64,000 nucleotides of DNA from Lagopus muta (lineage: Eukaryota > Chordata > Aves > Galliformes > Phasianidae). Under the pieces are notes generated by a model. That model was given only the letters and a program-made list of their open reading frames with translations. It did not search any database and was not told the origin of the DNA. This document shows positions 24,583 to 35,558 of the stretch, piece after piece. Location: positions 16,721,077-16,785,076 of the forward strand of contig NC_064438.1 in the NCBI RefSeq assembly GCF_023343835.1. Reading direction: 5' to 3'. Position 1 is the stretch's first letter; each line of letters opens with the position of its first letter. A program made the translations under genes and the position numbers.

Positions 24583-27500
24583 ATGATGCCTGCCAGGGTG
24601 CTGGGGCTGCTCCTCAGTTTGCAGCTCTGCATGGGTGAGTCGTGGGGCAGTGGGGTTGCCGTGGGACAGGGGGAAGCAGAGGGGCAGGGTTGCAGCCATG
24701 GGACGGCCACTCCCAGGCTCAGCCATCTCCCCGGGGTGCCCACAGGCAGCGAGGAGCTGCGGCTGGTGGATGGCGGTGGGCGCTGTGCCGGTCGGGTGGA
24801 GGTGAAGCATGAAGGCGAATGGGGATCCGTCTGCAGCTATGACTTCGACTGGGACATAAAAGGGGCCAGTGTGGTGTGTCGTCAGCTGGGCTGTGGCACG
24901 GTGGCCCACGCATCCCCATATGCCCCATTCGGGCAAGGCAAGGGACGCATCTGGCTTCATCCCTTTTTCTGCCGTGGCACTGAGACCAAGCTGGAGAACT
25001 GCCCCCACTTTGGCTGGGGGAACCACTTCTGTGGCCATGAGTGGGACGTTGGGGTGATCTGCTCAGGTGAGGAAGGGTGTCTGGGATGGGAACAGAATGC
25101 CAGGACCCCTGGGCATGGCTGAGGCCAATCCCTGATGCAGAGGCACTGGAGCTGCGGCTGGCGGACGGTGGAGGACCCTGTGAGGGGAGAGTGGAGGTGA
25201 AGCTTCGGGGACGCTGGGGCACAGTGACAGATGATGCCTGGGACATGGATGATGCTGAGGTGGTGTGCCAGCAACTGGGCTGCGGCTCGGCTGCTGGCGC
25301 CTACTTTGCCTCACGATTTCGGTCAGTAGATGGCCCCATCATGATGGCCTTTATTGACTGCCGTGGAGATGAGGCTGCTCTGTGGAATTGTAACATTCAG
25401 GGCTGGGGTCCCTACAATGGTCCTCATGATTATGACATTGCTGTGGTCTGCCAAGGTGAGAGCTGGGGGCATATGGCACTATGGGGAGCCCATCACTCAC
25501 ATCCCCCTGCCCAGCAGCCCACTTCCCTTGGCAGGGTTCTCCCGGCTGGCCGGAGGCGAAAGTGAGTGCTCAGGAAGACTGGAGGTGCGGCAGGGCCAGG
25601 CCTGGGTCAGCATCTGTCACGGCCATGTGGACCTCATGGCCGCCCACGTCGTCTGCAGAGAGCTGGGCTGTGGTACAGCACTGGCCCTATATGGGACTGA
25701 GCAATTTGGTGCAGCTGAGGGGCCATTCTGGCATGGTGCCTTTGAGTGCAACGGCACTGAGCCCCTCCTGTCCGCTTGCACACAGCGGCCTCCGCACATC
25801 CAGACCTGCATCCAAACCACAGCCATCATCTGCTCCTGTAAGTGCAAGGGCTGTGGATCCGCAGGGGCCCTGTGCAGTGTGGAGTGCTCAGGAGGTCCCT
25901 CACTCCACCAACCCCTCTCTCTGCTGCAGACTACACCGGGTTACGGCTTGTGGACGGCGGCTCAGCATGCACCGGGCGGGTGGAGGTGGAGGCACAAGGA
26001 GTGTGGGGACCCCTGTGTGCCACTGCCTGGGACCTGCCCGATGCCCACGTCCTCTGCCACCACCTGGGCTGTGGCTCTGCTGTCTCCTTGCCCCCGCCAG
26101 GCCATTTTGGGATGGGTATGGGGACACTGCGGCGTGATGCCTTCAACTGCAGTGGGAGCGAGCGGCATCCAGGCGAGTGCCCTGTGGAGGTACTGGGGCA
26201 GCCCGCCTGCCCCCCTGGGCACACTGCTGCCGTCAACTGCTCAGGTGGGAGTGGGGACCATGGGAAGCTCCAGTAGGTGGGGAGCAATGCCCATTCCCAC
26301 AGCACAGCCGCTGTTGCAGGTGTCACTGAGCCCCTGAGGCTCCACGGTGGGGAAAGCCGTTGCGACGGACAGCTGGAGGTGGCCGTGCGCCCCGGTGTCT
26401 GGGCCCGTGTGTCTGTGGGGCTGTGGGACAATGGCACTGCCACCGTGGCGTGCCGGCAGCTGGGCTGCGGTGTGCCTGAGAAAATCTATGCAGCGCCGGC
26501 CAATGGCTCGGGCCCCGTGGAGCTGCAGGAGCTGCGCTGTGTGGGCACCGAGGAGCTCCTGGCACAGTGTAACATTTCAGGGATGGCCACAGAGCTCAGC
26601 AAGAGCCCTGAGGATTTGGCCATTGCCTGCTCAGGTGAGTGCACAGGGAAGGGCCACGAGCACGATGCTGCCAGCCCCATCCTCAGCCTCAAATTCTCAC
26701 ACAGGAAGCAAGCAGCTGAGGCTGGTAGGCGGCCCGGGGCGCTGTGCCGGCAGGGTGGAGGTGTACAGCGAGGGCACGTGGGGCACCGTCTGCCAGGACA
26801 CCTGGACCCTGCAGGATGCCACCGTCGTCTGTCGCCAGCTGGGCTGCGGATGGGCCCTGGAGGCACCTGGCTCCGAGCGCTTTGGGCCTGGCACTGGGAC
26901 GCTGTGGCCAGGTGCCGGGGGCTGCTCTGGCACAGAGGATGCTCTGTGGCACTGCGCAGCCAAAGTGCAGCGTGGCTGCCAGATTGGAGGTGGAGCGGGC
27001 GCTGTGTGCTCAGGTGAGTGCCACCATCCCTCTGCATGGGAGCAGCCCCACCGCCCTCGGGGTGCAGTGATCCCCTGTCCTCGTTGCAGGGCTGCTGGAC
27101 CTGCGGCTGACGGGAAGGAGCAGCAGATGCAGTGGACACCTGGAGGTGCTGCATGAGGGGACGTGGGGTCCTGTTTGTGCCAACGACACCAGCCTCGCCA
27201 CAGCCACTGCCGTCTGCCACCAGCTGGGATGTGGCACTGAGGGAATTCTGGCAGCCATCGCTGCAGAGGGCTTGGAACTCGCCTGGCTGAGCTGGGTGAG
27301 TTGTGAGGAGGGAGCCCGCTCGCTCTGGCGCTGCCCCTCAGCGCCATGGCAGCTGCAGGAATGTGACACCACTGGGATCACCTACATCTCCTGTGACGAG
27401 GACACCAGGGACAGCAGTGAGGCTACCAGCCCAGCCCCAGGTAGCAGCCACTGGGACAGAGACACCCCAACAAAAATGGCTTTGTCCTCGCTCACTGTCC

Positions 27501-28359
27501 TCTGACTGCTGCCATGAGATCCCCACGGGGCCTCACGCTTCCTATCACTGCCCCACAGCTCTCACCCACAGCGCCGTCCCGCTGACTGCAGCGCCAAGCA
27601 GGGTGTCAGCACTCACAGTGCTGTGCGTGGTCCTGGGGACGCTGCTGTGCCTGGCCCTGGCCGCCCTGGCAGTTCTGGCACACCGCACACGGGCCCAGAG
27701 CCAAGGTGGGCACCGCTCTGCAGGTTCTCCAGCATGGGGCAGAACCTTGGGGACACTGGGGGCACTGTTGCCATGCACGCTGCCTTGCAGGCCCCAGCAA
27801 GGATGCTGCCTCTGAGGTTGTGTATGAGGAGCTGGACTACAGCCTGATGCCTGATTACCAGGAGGTGCCCAGCCACACAGGTGGGAGCGGGAGAGTCCCT
27901 GGGGCTTGAGGCTGTCCTCATGCCCTGCTGTGTCCATAATGCTCTTCCTCACCTCCAGGCTCCCTGTCCCTGGGCTCAGGGAAAAAGGTGTCGGAACCCA
28001 GTGGGGATGGTGCAGAGGAGAGCAACCTCCAGGTGTCCTCAGGTAGGGGCACGGGCACAGAGGTGCACTGGGAGGACAGAAGGGCACAGGGCACCCTTCA
28101 GAGGGGACACAGGAAAGCAGCATTGATGGGGAGGTGAGGGCACGAAGCCCCTCCCATCTGTATCCTCACCAATGTCCCATCCATGTCTGTTGCAGACCCC
28201 CTTGCTGAGCCCCATCACAGCCCCTCACATGGCTACGATGATGCTATGGCTGTGCTGGAGGTGTCCGTCTCTCCCCACCTCGGGGACAATCCAGCACAAC
28301 CACCCGAGGACACAGGATATGACGACGTTGGTGTCAGCACCCTGGGGACATCGCTGTGA
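24583..28359 (+). CDS. WC1/CD163-type receptor C: seven SRCR domains, TM, tyrosine tail
   Basis: Exons: 24583-24634; 24746-25066; 25141-25455; 25535-25837; 25930-26244; 26320-26634; 26705-27013; 27090-27440; 27559-27705; 27791-27880; 27959-28042; 28196-28359. The product is 921 residues. SRCR1-SRCR3 are of the B type, whereas the SRCR7 loop EGILAAIAAEG is of the A type, so the gene is a mosaic. The upstream in-frame ATG of A and B is ACG here, which supports the shared ATGATG as the true start in all three. Intron 1 has several changes of its own. SRCR7 also carries NDTS and CHQLGCG where the others have NGTS and CRQLGCG. TM and tail are as in B. No break is visible. Membrane receptor role inferred from family architecture. 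Confidence 0.9.
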
Positions 28360-28566
28360 GCAGCCTGTGGGGACATGGCTGGAACAGGGACCTCTGCTCC
28401 CGAGAAGGGGCAGCCCTGTTCTTGGCAGCATCACCTTTCCCTGTTTGGTGCTGCAGAACAGCAGCAAACTGCTCCATTCTCCTTCCTGTAGCTGGGATAC
28501 ACAACAGCTAATCAGTTTTTTAAAATTATTTTTCTGTAGCTCTTTCCTAATGAGTATCTCTTCTTT

Positions 28567-28572
28567 ATTAAA
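28567..28572 (+). terminator. Polyadenylation signal of SRCR gene C
   Basis: ATTAAA kept although the surrounding 3' UTR has diverged from copies A and B. Confidence 0.75.
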
Positions 28573-28854
28573 ACCTCAAGACTATGTGGAAACTCACTTC
28601 CAGCCTTGGGTGCTGTACCTGAGTCTGTCAGCCATTCCATGGGGACATGGGGTAAAGCTGAATTACAGATATATCCCCATTGGTTCTGGACACGGGTGAA
28701 ACAACAGGAAGGGTTGGAAATTTCACAGATATGAGTTGAGATGGCTCCCATAGCTGCGGTGCTGCAATGTATAGAGAATAACAACTGCACATCCCCCCAG
28801 GCACACAGATGTAGGCATGCTGGTAAAGCTTTTCTCCTCCATGTGATTGAGGAG

Positions 28855-29060
28855 ACAGTGGGGAGGGATGCTGTACTGAAGCTTGCTCTCACTCACATGA
28901 AGATTCAGGTGGGGAATGAGAAGCTCAAGGGCAACTTTGGCCACAGTGTCAGTGAACTGTGGAGTTCAGCATCCTTAGGGCAGTGATGAGTACACGCAGC
29001 AATCTCACATCCCTGGGCTTCAGGACAGTAGAGGTTGGCCATTGCAAGGAAATTCTTACC
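28855..29060 (+). repeat. Paralogue of the block at 10,890-11,100
   Basis: Diverged match to the block on the other side of the cluster. No coding potential is evident. Confidence 0.5.
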
Positions 29061-29395
29061 TGTGACAAAGCCCTGGAAAGGCCCTGGTTAATATCCAAGG
29101 ATCACCTTCTCCCAGCTCAGAAGCAACACACCCTGATGCAGAGAAAGTTTGGCAAAAACACTGGGAGGCCTGCATGGGTTAACAAGGAGATCCTGGCATA
29201 ATTCTAACGCAAACTGGAAACCTACAGAGATGGAGCAAGAGTGGGCAATGTTAGAGGGAAGCATGCAGCTAGCATGAAGGGATACCCAAAATCATTAATA
29301 AAATGACTAAAATGAACTCAACAGACCTTTACCTGGGACACTTCAATGGACATTTTGAAGTAATGGCCCACAGCCTACAAATAGTAATATCTCAG
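29061..29395. other. Unassigned stretch, possibly CR1-derived
   Basis: Contains a GGCCTGCATGGGTTAACAAGGAGATCCTGG-type passage (29,167-29,196) reminiscent of internal CR1 sequence. Too degenerate to assign with confidence; no gene seen. Confidence 0.3.
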
Positions 29396-29758
29396 TGTAT
29401 CAAAGGACAGGGAGGGTGGTGGTGATTCATGAGGATATTTTCTCAAGTGTAAAACCCGAGCATGACGCAGATGGTGTAGAACTACGGGTGGATACTCTGC
29501 CGGTTTTTGCTGGGATTGCATTCGTTTTCTTCCACGTTAAAGCCCTCCAGCCCAGGAAGTTGCCTGTCCCCAGAAGTGCTGTGCTGTGCCAGTGCCAGCA
29601 GAGAGCAGTGGCAGCACAGCAAAGCACCACGCCTGGCGGTGGGGATGTCCCAGCGCCTCCCGGTCTGCACGATGTCCGATTTCCTGGCTCCATGTCATAG
29701 CCGGTGGTACTCCTCTGTTGTCCTGAAGCCCTCCAAGGATGGCAGCCCCAGGTCAGCA
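29396..29758. other. Unexplained stretch with coding-like look on the minus strand
   Basis: The minus strand translates to an ENECNPSKNRQSIHP segment followed, after one stop in the same frame, by FYTICVMLGFYT. It looks like a decayed exon or retrocopy of an unknown gene, but I cannot name a source and the signal may be chance. Confidence 0.25.
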
Positions 29759-29759
29759 G

Positions 29760-30060
29760 GCCAGGAGTGATGATCTTTTTCCTCTGCTCTATACTGATGA
29801 GCCCACACCTGGAGTGCTGAGTCAGCTCTGGGCTCTCTGGTACAAGAGAGAGGTGGACATCCTGGAGAGACTCCAACCAAGTACCATGAATATGATGGAC
29901 TACAGCCTGTCTCCTATGAGGAAAGGCTGAGGAATCTGAGATTGTTCATCCTGAGGAGATCATCTTTGTTCTACAGAATAAGGCAGCTGATGGGAGGGCA
30001 TTAAAGTGGCAGAGACAGGCTCTTCTTGCTGGTGAGGGACAAGATGCTCTCATTTGGCTG
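29760..30060 (+). mobile_element. CR1 LINE fragment, sense
   Basis: Matches the 3' part of CR1 read forward: CTGATGAGCCCACACCTGGA, a CAGCTCTGGGCTC passage, CTGGAGAGACTCCAACC, TCTCCTATGAGGAAAGGCTG and GGTGAGGGACAAGA near the end. Old and degenerate, truncated at both ends. Confidence 0.85.
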
Positions 30061-30638
30061 TTCACCACACCACTCACTGCAGCCCCATTCTCTACCACAA
30101 CTATCCTGGGAAGAGGAACTAACCAGCAGAAATAGGGGAAATGAACCTGTCCATAAGGAAAGAGCCATGGTTACTTCAGCAGTTTTGCAGCAGAAACAAC
30201 TTTAACTGTTTACTACCCAGAGCATACAGCAATGACACAGCTCCACATGGAAGGTGCCTTTCCCTACCCGGAACACTGAGGGGAGGACAGGAATGGGTTT
30301 CAGGAGGCTGTAAGGAGCAGTGGGAAGTGCTGAAGTCTCCCCCAAAGCTACCAGAGCCTTGCAGGGCATGGTAGAGCCAGGGTGAAGGGAGGGAGTGACT
30401 GAAGGGAGATACACATGGTGGCATCAGGTGGATGCCAGCAGAGTGCTGAATAAAAGAGTTCACCCTGTCCCATTCCCAGCAGAGTAACTTTCACACCAAG
30501 AGGGAGCTTTTGCTGCAGGGAGGCAGTGAGCTCCAGGCTTTCCTGCCCCTCACCCAGTCACCTTTGCCCCACTCAGCCAGTTCTCATGTTAACTAGCTTT
30601 CAGTTCTCCTTTCCCTTCTCTTAATTCAATCATGAGAG

Positions 30639-30649
30639 GAGGAACCACC
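30639..30649 (+). promoter_or_regulatory. Composite ETS-RUNX site before MPEG1
   Basis: GAGGAA (ETS/PU.1 type) at 30,639 overlaps AACCACC (RUNX type) at 30,643, about 75 bases before the start codon. PU.1 with RUNX1 is a typical myeloid promoter pair, which fits macrophage expression of MPEG1. Motif-based inference only. Confidence 0.45.
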
Positions 30650-30722
30650 CACCAGCCGCACCCCCTCCTCTTCATTTCCCCAGCCACCTCTTCACCACTG
30701 GGACGTCCAGAGTTCTTCAGCC

Positions 30723-32882
30723 ATGGTCTGGGTGCTGAGGGTGGTCCTCCTCACCCAGGCGCTGGCTATGGCAGTGGCAGAAGTTGAGCAGCCCCAGGAG
30801 GCACTGTCCTCTGTGGGGTTTCAGGACTGCAAGAAGGCCCTGAAGCTCCCAAGCCTGGAAGTCCTCCCCGGGGGGGGCTGGGACAACCTCAGGAATTTAG
30901 ATATGGGCAGAGTCATAGATCTGAGCTACTCGCTGTGTAAGACCACTGAAGATGGGTCCTACATCATCCCAGATGACATCTTCACCATTCCTCGCAAGCA
31001 GAGCAACCTGGACATCAACTCTGAGATCATTGAGTCCTGGAAGGATTACAAAAGCGTCACCTCTGCCTCCATCAACCTGGAGCTGTCCCTCTTCTCTGCA
31101 ATCAATGGCAAGTTCTCTTATGACTTCCACCAGGCCAAGACCCACCAAGTGCAGGACAAGGCGGTCACCACTCGCGTACAGGTCAGGAACCTGGTTTACA
31201 CTGCCAAGATTGACCCAGGAGCAAGCCTGGACAAGGGCTTCAAGAAGCAGCTGTTGACCATTGCCAGCCACCTGGAGAACAACCAGACTCGGATGGCTGA
31301 TTTTCTGTCTGAGGTGCTGGTGCTCAACTATGGCACCCACACCATCACATCTGTGGATGCTGGAGCCAGCTTGGTCCAGGAGGATCAGATCAAGGCCACC
31401 TTCCTGAAGGACAGCTGGGCCACGCGGAGCTCCATCACTGCCTCAGCCGCTGTGGCCTTCCACAGCATAATCAATGTGAAAACTGAGGAATCTCAAGGCA
31501 CCAGTTCTGCCTTCACCAAGCAGTACCTAGAGAACCGCACCAACTCCAGAGTAGAGAGCATCGGCGGGACCCCCTTTTACCCAGGCATCACCCTTAAGAC
31601 CTGGCAGGAGGGAATTAGCAACCAGCTGGTGGCCATCGACCGCTCGGGGCTGCCTCTGTACTTCTTCATCAGCCCCAGCACCCTGCCAGAGCTGCCCAGC
31701 CCCACGGTGAAGAAGCTGGCCAAGCGGGTGGAGATGGCCATCCGCCGCTACTACACCTTCAACACCTACCCTGGCTGCACCGATGCCACCTCACCCAACT
31801 TCAACTTCCACGCCAACGCTGACGATGGCTCCTGCGTGGGGACCATGACCAATTTCACCTTCGGGGGAGTCTTCCAGGAGTGCACTGGGCTGGCCGGCCC
31901 CGACACCAATGAACTGTGCCGGGCGCTGGAGCAGAAAAACCCCCTCACCGGGGCTTTCTCCTGTCCCACCTCGTACAGCCCCGTGCTGCTGGGCATGCAG
32001 GAGCGGGAGGAAGGCCACAGCCACCTGGAGTGCCAGAACAAGTGCACCCTGGGCATCTTCTGTCACCGTGTCTGCAGGGATGTCTTCTGGCTCTCCCGGG
32101 TGCAATTCAGAGCTTATTGGTGTGTCGCAAGTGGCCCAGTGCCCCCAGACTCGGGTTACCTCTTCGGGGGGCTGTTCAGCAGCCGCAGCGTCAACCCCCT
32201 CACGGGTGCCCAGTCCTGCCCCTCACGGTACTTCTTGCTGAAGCTCTTTGATGACCTCAGATTGTGTGTGAGCCAGGATTACGAGGGAGGCAGCCAGTAC
32301 GCGGTGCCCTTCGGGGGCTTCTTCAGCTGCCAGGCAGGGAACCCCTTAGGGGGTCAGCACCAGGGTACCGCCGAGGACCCTTACGCCAAGCGCTGCCCCA
32401 CAGGCTTCAGCCAGCACTTAGCACTGATCAGCGACAGCTGCCAGGTGGAGTACTGTGTCCAGGCTGGCGTCTTCACAGCAGGCTCGCTGCCGCCGGCGCG
32501 CCTACCACCCTTCACCCGACCCCCTGCCAACCTGCCAGCCATCGACACCGTGCTGGTGAGCAACGGGGATGGGGAGAGCGCCTGGGTGCGGGATGGGACA
32601 GGCCGTGCGTGGCGGCTGGCACAGCCCATTGAGATCCAGCAGGCAGCAGAGATGGTGAGGGGCCGGGCGCTGACGGGGGGTGAGGTGGCTGGCGTGGCTG
32701 CAGCAGTGCTGGTGGGGCTTGTCACCATCCTGGCAATGGTCTGCTACGGTCGCTGGAGGTACAGGAGAAGGGGGTACCTGGCTATGAGTGACAGGGACAC
32801 GCCTGTGCAGAGGCCAGGGGACAGCACCGCAGTGAACATGGGTGAGGGGCACCAGCAAGAGTCAGCAGGCCTCGTGGAATAA
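30723..32882 (+). CDS. MPEG1: Macrophage-expressed gene 1 protein (perforin-2)
   Basis: A 719-residue protein in one uninterrupted coding exon, as in other vertebrates (human about 716). It is a MACPF-family pore former of phagosomes that kills engulfed bacteria. Visible parts in order: signal peptide about 1-19 (hydrophobic, ending AMAVA); MACPF domain about 30-345 with the signature [14 protein letters not shown] at about 201-214; an EGF-like piece with [12 protein letters not shown] and DDGSC at about 346-368; the P2 region with three related NPLTG-type repeats (about 406, 490 and 537) rich in Cys; TM about 654-676; cytosolic tail about 677-719. The ATG lies in CAGCCATGG, a good initiation context. 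The tail has seven Arg but no Lys. Being the only reading frame of this size and fully open, it is an active gene rather than a relic. Confidence 0.98.
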   Translation: MVWVLRVVLLTQALAMAVAEVEQPQEALSSVGFQDCKKALKLPSLEVLPGGGWDNLRNLDMGRVIDLSYSLCKTTEDGSYIIPDDIFTIPRKQSNLDINSEIIESWKDYKSVTSASINLELSLFSAINGKFSYDFHQAKTHQVQDKAVTTRVQVRNLVYTAKIDPGASLDKGFKKQLLTIASHLENNQTRMADFLSEVLVLNYGTHTITSVDAGASLVQEDQIKATFLKDSWATRSSITASAAVAFHSIINVKTEESQGTSSAFTKQYLENRTNSRVESIGGTPFYPGITLKTWQEGISNQLVAIDRSGLPLYFFISPSTLPELPSPTVKKLAKRVEMAIRRYYTFNTYPGCTDATSPNFNFHANADDGSCVGTMTNFTFGGVFQECTGLAGPDTNELCRALEQKNPLTGAFSCPTSYSPVLLGMQEREEGHSHLECQNKCTLGIFCHRVCRDVFWLSRVQFRAYWCVASGPVPPDSGYLFGGLFSSRSVNPLTGAQSCPSRYFLLKLFDDLRLCVSQDYEGGSQYAVPFGGFFSCQAGNPLGGQHQGTAEDPYAKRCPTGFSQHLALISDSCQVEYCVQAGVFTAGSLPPARLPPFTRPPANLPAIDTVLVSNGDGESAWVRDGTGRAWRLAQPIEIQQAAEMVRGRALTGGEVAGVAAAVLVGLVTILAMVCYGRWRYRRRGYLAMSDRDTPVQRPGDSTAVNMGEGHQQESAGLVE

Positions 32883-33488
32883 GTATTGCTCAGCTGCTTG
32901 TGCTCCTAACCTAGGTGAAGCCCCTGGCCCACTCCTTTCCCTGAGGCACAGCTGTGCAGTGCCAGCAGCCCCTGCACCTCACCCCATTCCCACGACAGGT
33001 TCACCTCTCTGCAGCTCCAGCTACCCTGCAGGGCTCCACCACCCTTCATCCTTCTCTAGGCCCCCTGGTTGACCTCCAAGGCCACCATCTGAGGCCATCC
33101 CACCAGCAGGACCCACCACATCTCTCTGCCAGCCCCTGCTCTTCCCCAACCAGCTTTGCTGCTTGAGAGTCATACCCCATTACAGGCTGTGCCCACTCTC
33201 TCCTCCTCCCCATTCCCAGAAAAGGGGATCCAGTGCTCTTCAAAAAGCTACTGAGGTTGTTGGGGTACCCAAGAGAACCTCGAAGAGCAAGGGGAAGCCA
33301 AACAAACCCCTCCTTCCTGACTCACCAGATAGACTCAATTCCATCGCAGAGATACACAGCCTGTAAAAGCATTGGCTCAGGGACCAACTCCTTGGAGAAC
33401 ACCCTACTCCTCCCCAAGTCCCCCACCTACTGCACACACCCAGCACCCATTTCCACCCGCAGGAACAGGAGGGCGACCCACGCCTTCA

Positions 33489-33514
33489 TGTATATCTATC
33501 GTGATAGATATACA
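33489..33514. repeat. Perfect 12-bp inverted repeat with 2-base centre
   Basis: The arms TGTATATCTATC (33,489-33,500) and GATAGATATACA (33,503-33,514) are exact reverse complements around GT, followed by a short CA tract. It lies in the presumed 3' UTR of MPEG1 and, on the other strand, downstream of DTX4. Confidence 0.85.
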
Positions 33515-33593
33515 CACACATGCAGAGAGGCACGGATCACTTTTATTTCAGCCAGCAAATAATTGCATAGGCAACACAGCATTAAAAAATAAT

Positions 33594-33599
33594 AATAAA
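33594..33599 (+). terminator. MPEG1: Probable MPEG1 polyadenylation signal
   Basis: AATAAA after an ATTAAA at 33,581, giving a 3' UTR of about 0.7 kb. No better plus-strand signal was seen nearer the stop codon. Confidence 0.55.
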
Positions 33600-33998
33600 A
33601 AAAAAGGAATGTTGTTAAAAAGCTGTGTCACATTAGTCATCAACCTGGCACCCTGGAGGTGGGGACCCTCTCCCTCCCCCAGATCACGTGAGGGTTTTGC
33701 ATAGCTCCAGCTCAGGTTTTTCTGCAGCAAGGCAGCCTCAGGTGCAGCCATGCAGAAACCACGATGCTGTTCCCCTGCTGCAGAGCTGCCCAGATGGGGA
33801 TTTCCTAGGGACAGAGGGTTTTTCCCTTGAGGTAGAAGATGACAGCCCATGCTAAGGAAGGGAAGGATGGGGGGAGGAATGAGGTGCCTGGCCCTCCCTG
33901 TGGGTGCCCACTCCCTCGCCTGATGACACAGACGACGGACAGAAGACAACAGAGAGGCCAGGCCACATAGGGACAGTGAGCACTCCTCCACCATCCGC

Positions 33999-34004
33999 TT
34001 TATT
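33999..34004 (-). terminator. DTX4: Probable DTX4 polyadenylation signal
   Basis: Minus strand AATAAA about 1.55 kb after the DTX4 stop codon. A second minus-strand AATAAA at 33,542-33,547 would extend the transcript into the MPEG1 3' UTR. Confidence 0.5.
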
Positions 34005-35558
34005 GATGCCCTGGGGTGCAGCCAGCTGGCAGCGATGGACCCCACGGACAGGGGAGAGGAGAAACAGCAACGACGACAGAATGATGCACATCAGGACGGA
34101 TCCCTCCCACACCACCGTCCCCCAGGACGGAGGGTGAACCAACCCCAAAGGAAAACCGGAAAGGGACTAAACAAAAGGGGCTACGAGGACCCAACCCCAC
34201 AAGGAGCAATGAGGGGGGGACAGGGGGCAGTTTTGGCAGGGCCCCCGCCCTACTCACCAAGTCGGGGTGTCTCATAGGATGGGATCAGGAGGAGGGCATA
34301 GAACAGCCTGTGGGGAGGGTGCCCCCCCCAGCATCCCCCTGGAGCCACAGGGCCCACTGTTCCCACCCCATGTGGCTCCAAGAGGCCCTGCAAAGTCCCT
34401 GGGTCTGGTGGGGGCCACCAGATTCCATGCAAACCCCCTCCCCTCCCCTTCCCCCAGCCACACTTATCCCCCCAGCACATCAACCCCCCCCCCCCAGCCC
34501 AGCCCAAAATCACTGTGCCAATACACTGCCAGCCACCCTCTACCTCATTGAGACTTCCCCAGGGACCCCCGAGCCATGGGACATGGATGGAATCTAGCAG
34601 GAAGGTGATGGCTTCCCATCTATCCCTACTTCACAGAGACCCATGGGTGACAGCTCCACTGTGAGGCACTGAGTCCTTCCAGGTCAGTGTCCCCCTCTCC
34701 CCACCCCCAGATCCAGAGCACCACCAGGCCTGGCCACAGCACCATGTTCCCCTGGCCGCCTCCCAGCCACCACCACCTATATGTACATATATACGACAAA
34801 CCCCCAAAACACGAGGTATATAAAATTCAACACGGGGACGCCCCCATACAAACAGTTCAAAGAACCCACTACTGGGGAGAGCAGGGGCAGGAGACATGCT
34901 TCCTCCCCCCCACACTCGGCTTCCAACCACCCTCCAAGCCCTTCCCAGTACAGGGGCAGCCCAGACAAAGGGACCCCACAGGGCACAGCTCAGACATAAC
35001 CAAGAGGAGGAGGAAGGACAAGGGGGTCTGGTCAAGATGGACCAGAGCCCCCACCTCTGTGGACAGAGAAGATCAGTCAGGATGTACCAGACAGGACAGA
35101 CAGACAAAGAGACGGGTGAGGGACGAGGTAGGGCCACAGCCAGAGACCCCACAGCCCGGCTCCCACCCATTGCCCAGCACCAGGATGGGGTCCCAGGCCC
35201 AGGTGGGTATCAGGGGGCATCAAGTCAGGCTGGAACATGGATGATTAGGAAAGGGAGGGTCTTGGCTTGCCCTCCCCAGTTCCCACAGAGCCCTGCCAGC
35301 AGCACGCAACATTTGCGTGGGACAATGCACAGCAGCGACTGGCTTCTGGGGACGGCCAGACCAGGGTCATCTTTGTGGCTCACAGCACCAGCTGGCTCTG
35401 CCAGCAGGGAGGGGACAGCCCTAAGACACCCTCCCACATCCCCACTGACCTGGAGCTGCTCCCGCTGCCCTCCCCACGACCCAGCTAGGTTTCACTGGTG
35501 GCTTCTATCCTTGGATACAGCAGTGGGAACCCTTGCCATGGCCTCCCTACCATCAATC

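Larger units (their letters stand above)
22925..28575 (+). repeat. SRCR tandem unit C
   Basis: Third unit. High identity to A and B holds to about 28,440 and then drops sharply in the 3' UTR (TGTTTGGTGCTGCAGAAC against TGCCTGGTGCACAAAAC). Weaker homology to the inter-copy DNA continues to about 28,820, so the outermost 3' flank has escaped homogenisation. Confidence 0.92.

Noticed and set aside
12845-28359. Assignment of the receptors to CD5 or CD6 from position near that locus
   Set aside because: CD5 and CD6 have three SRCR domains and different tails; seven domains and the YEEL/GYDDV tail point to the WC1/CD163 type.
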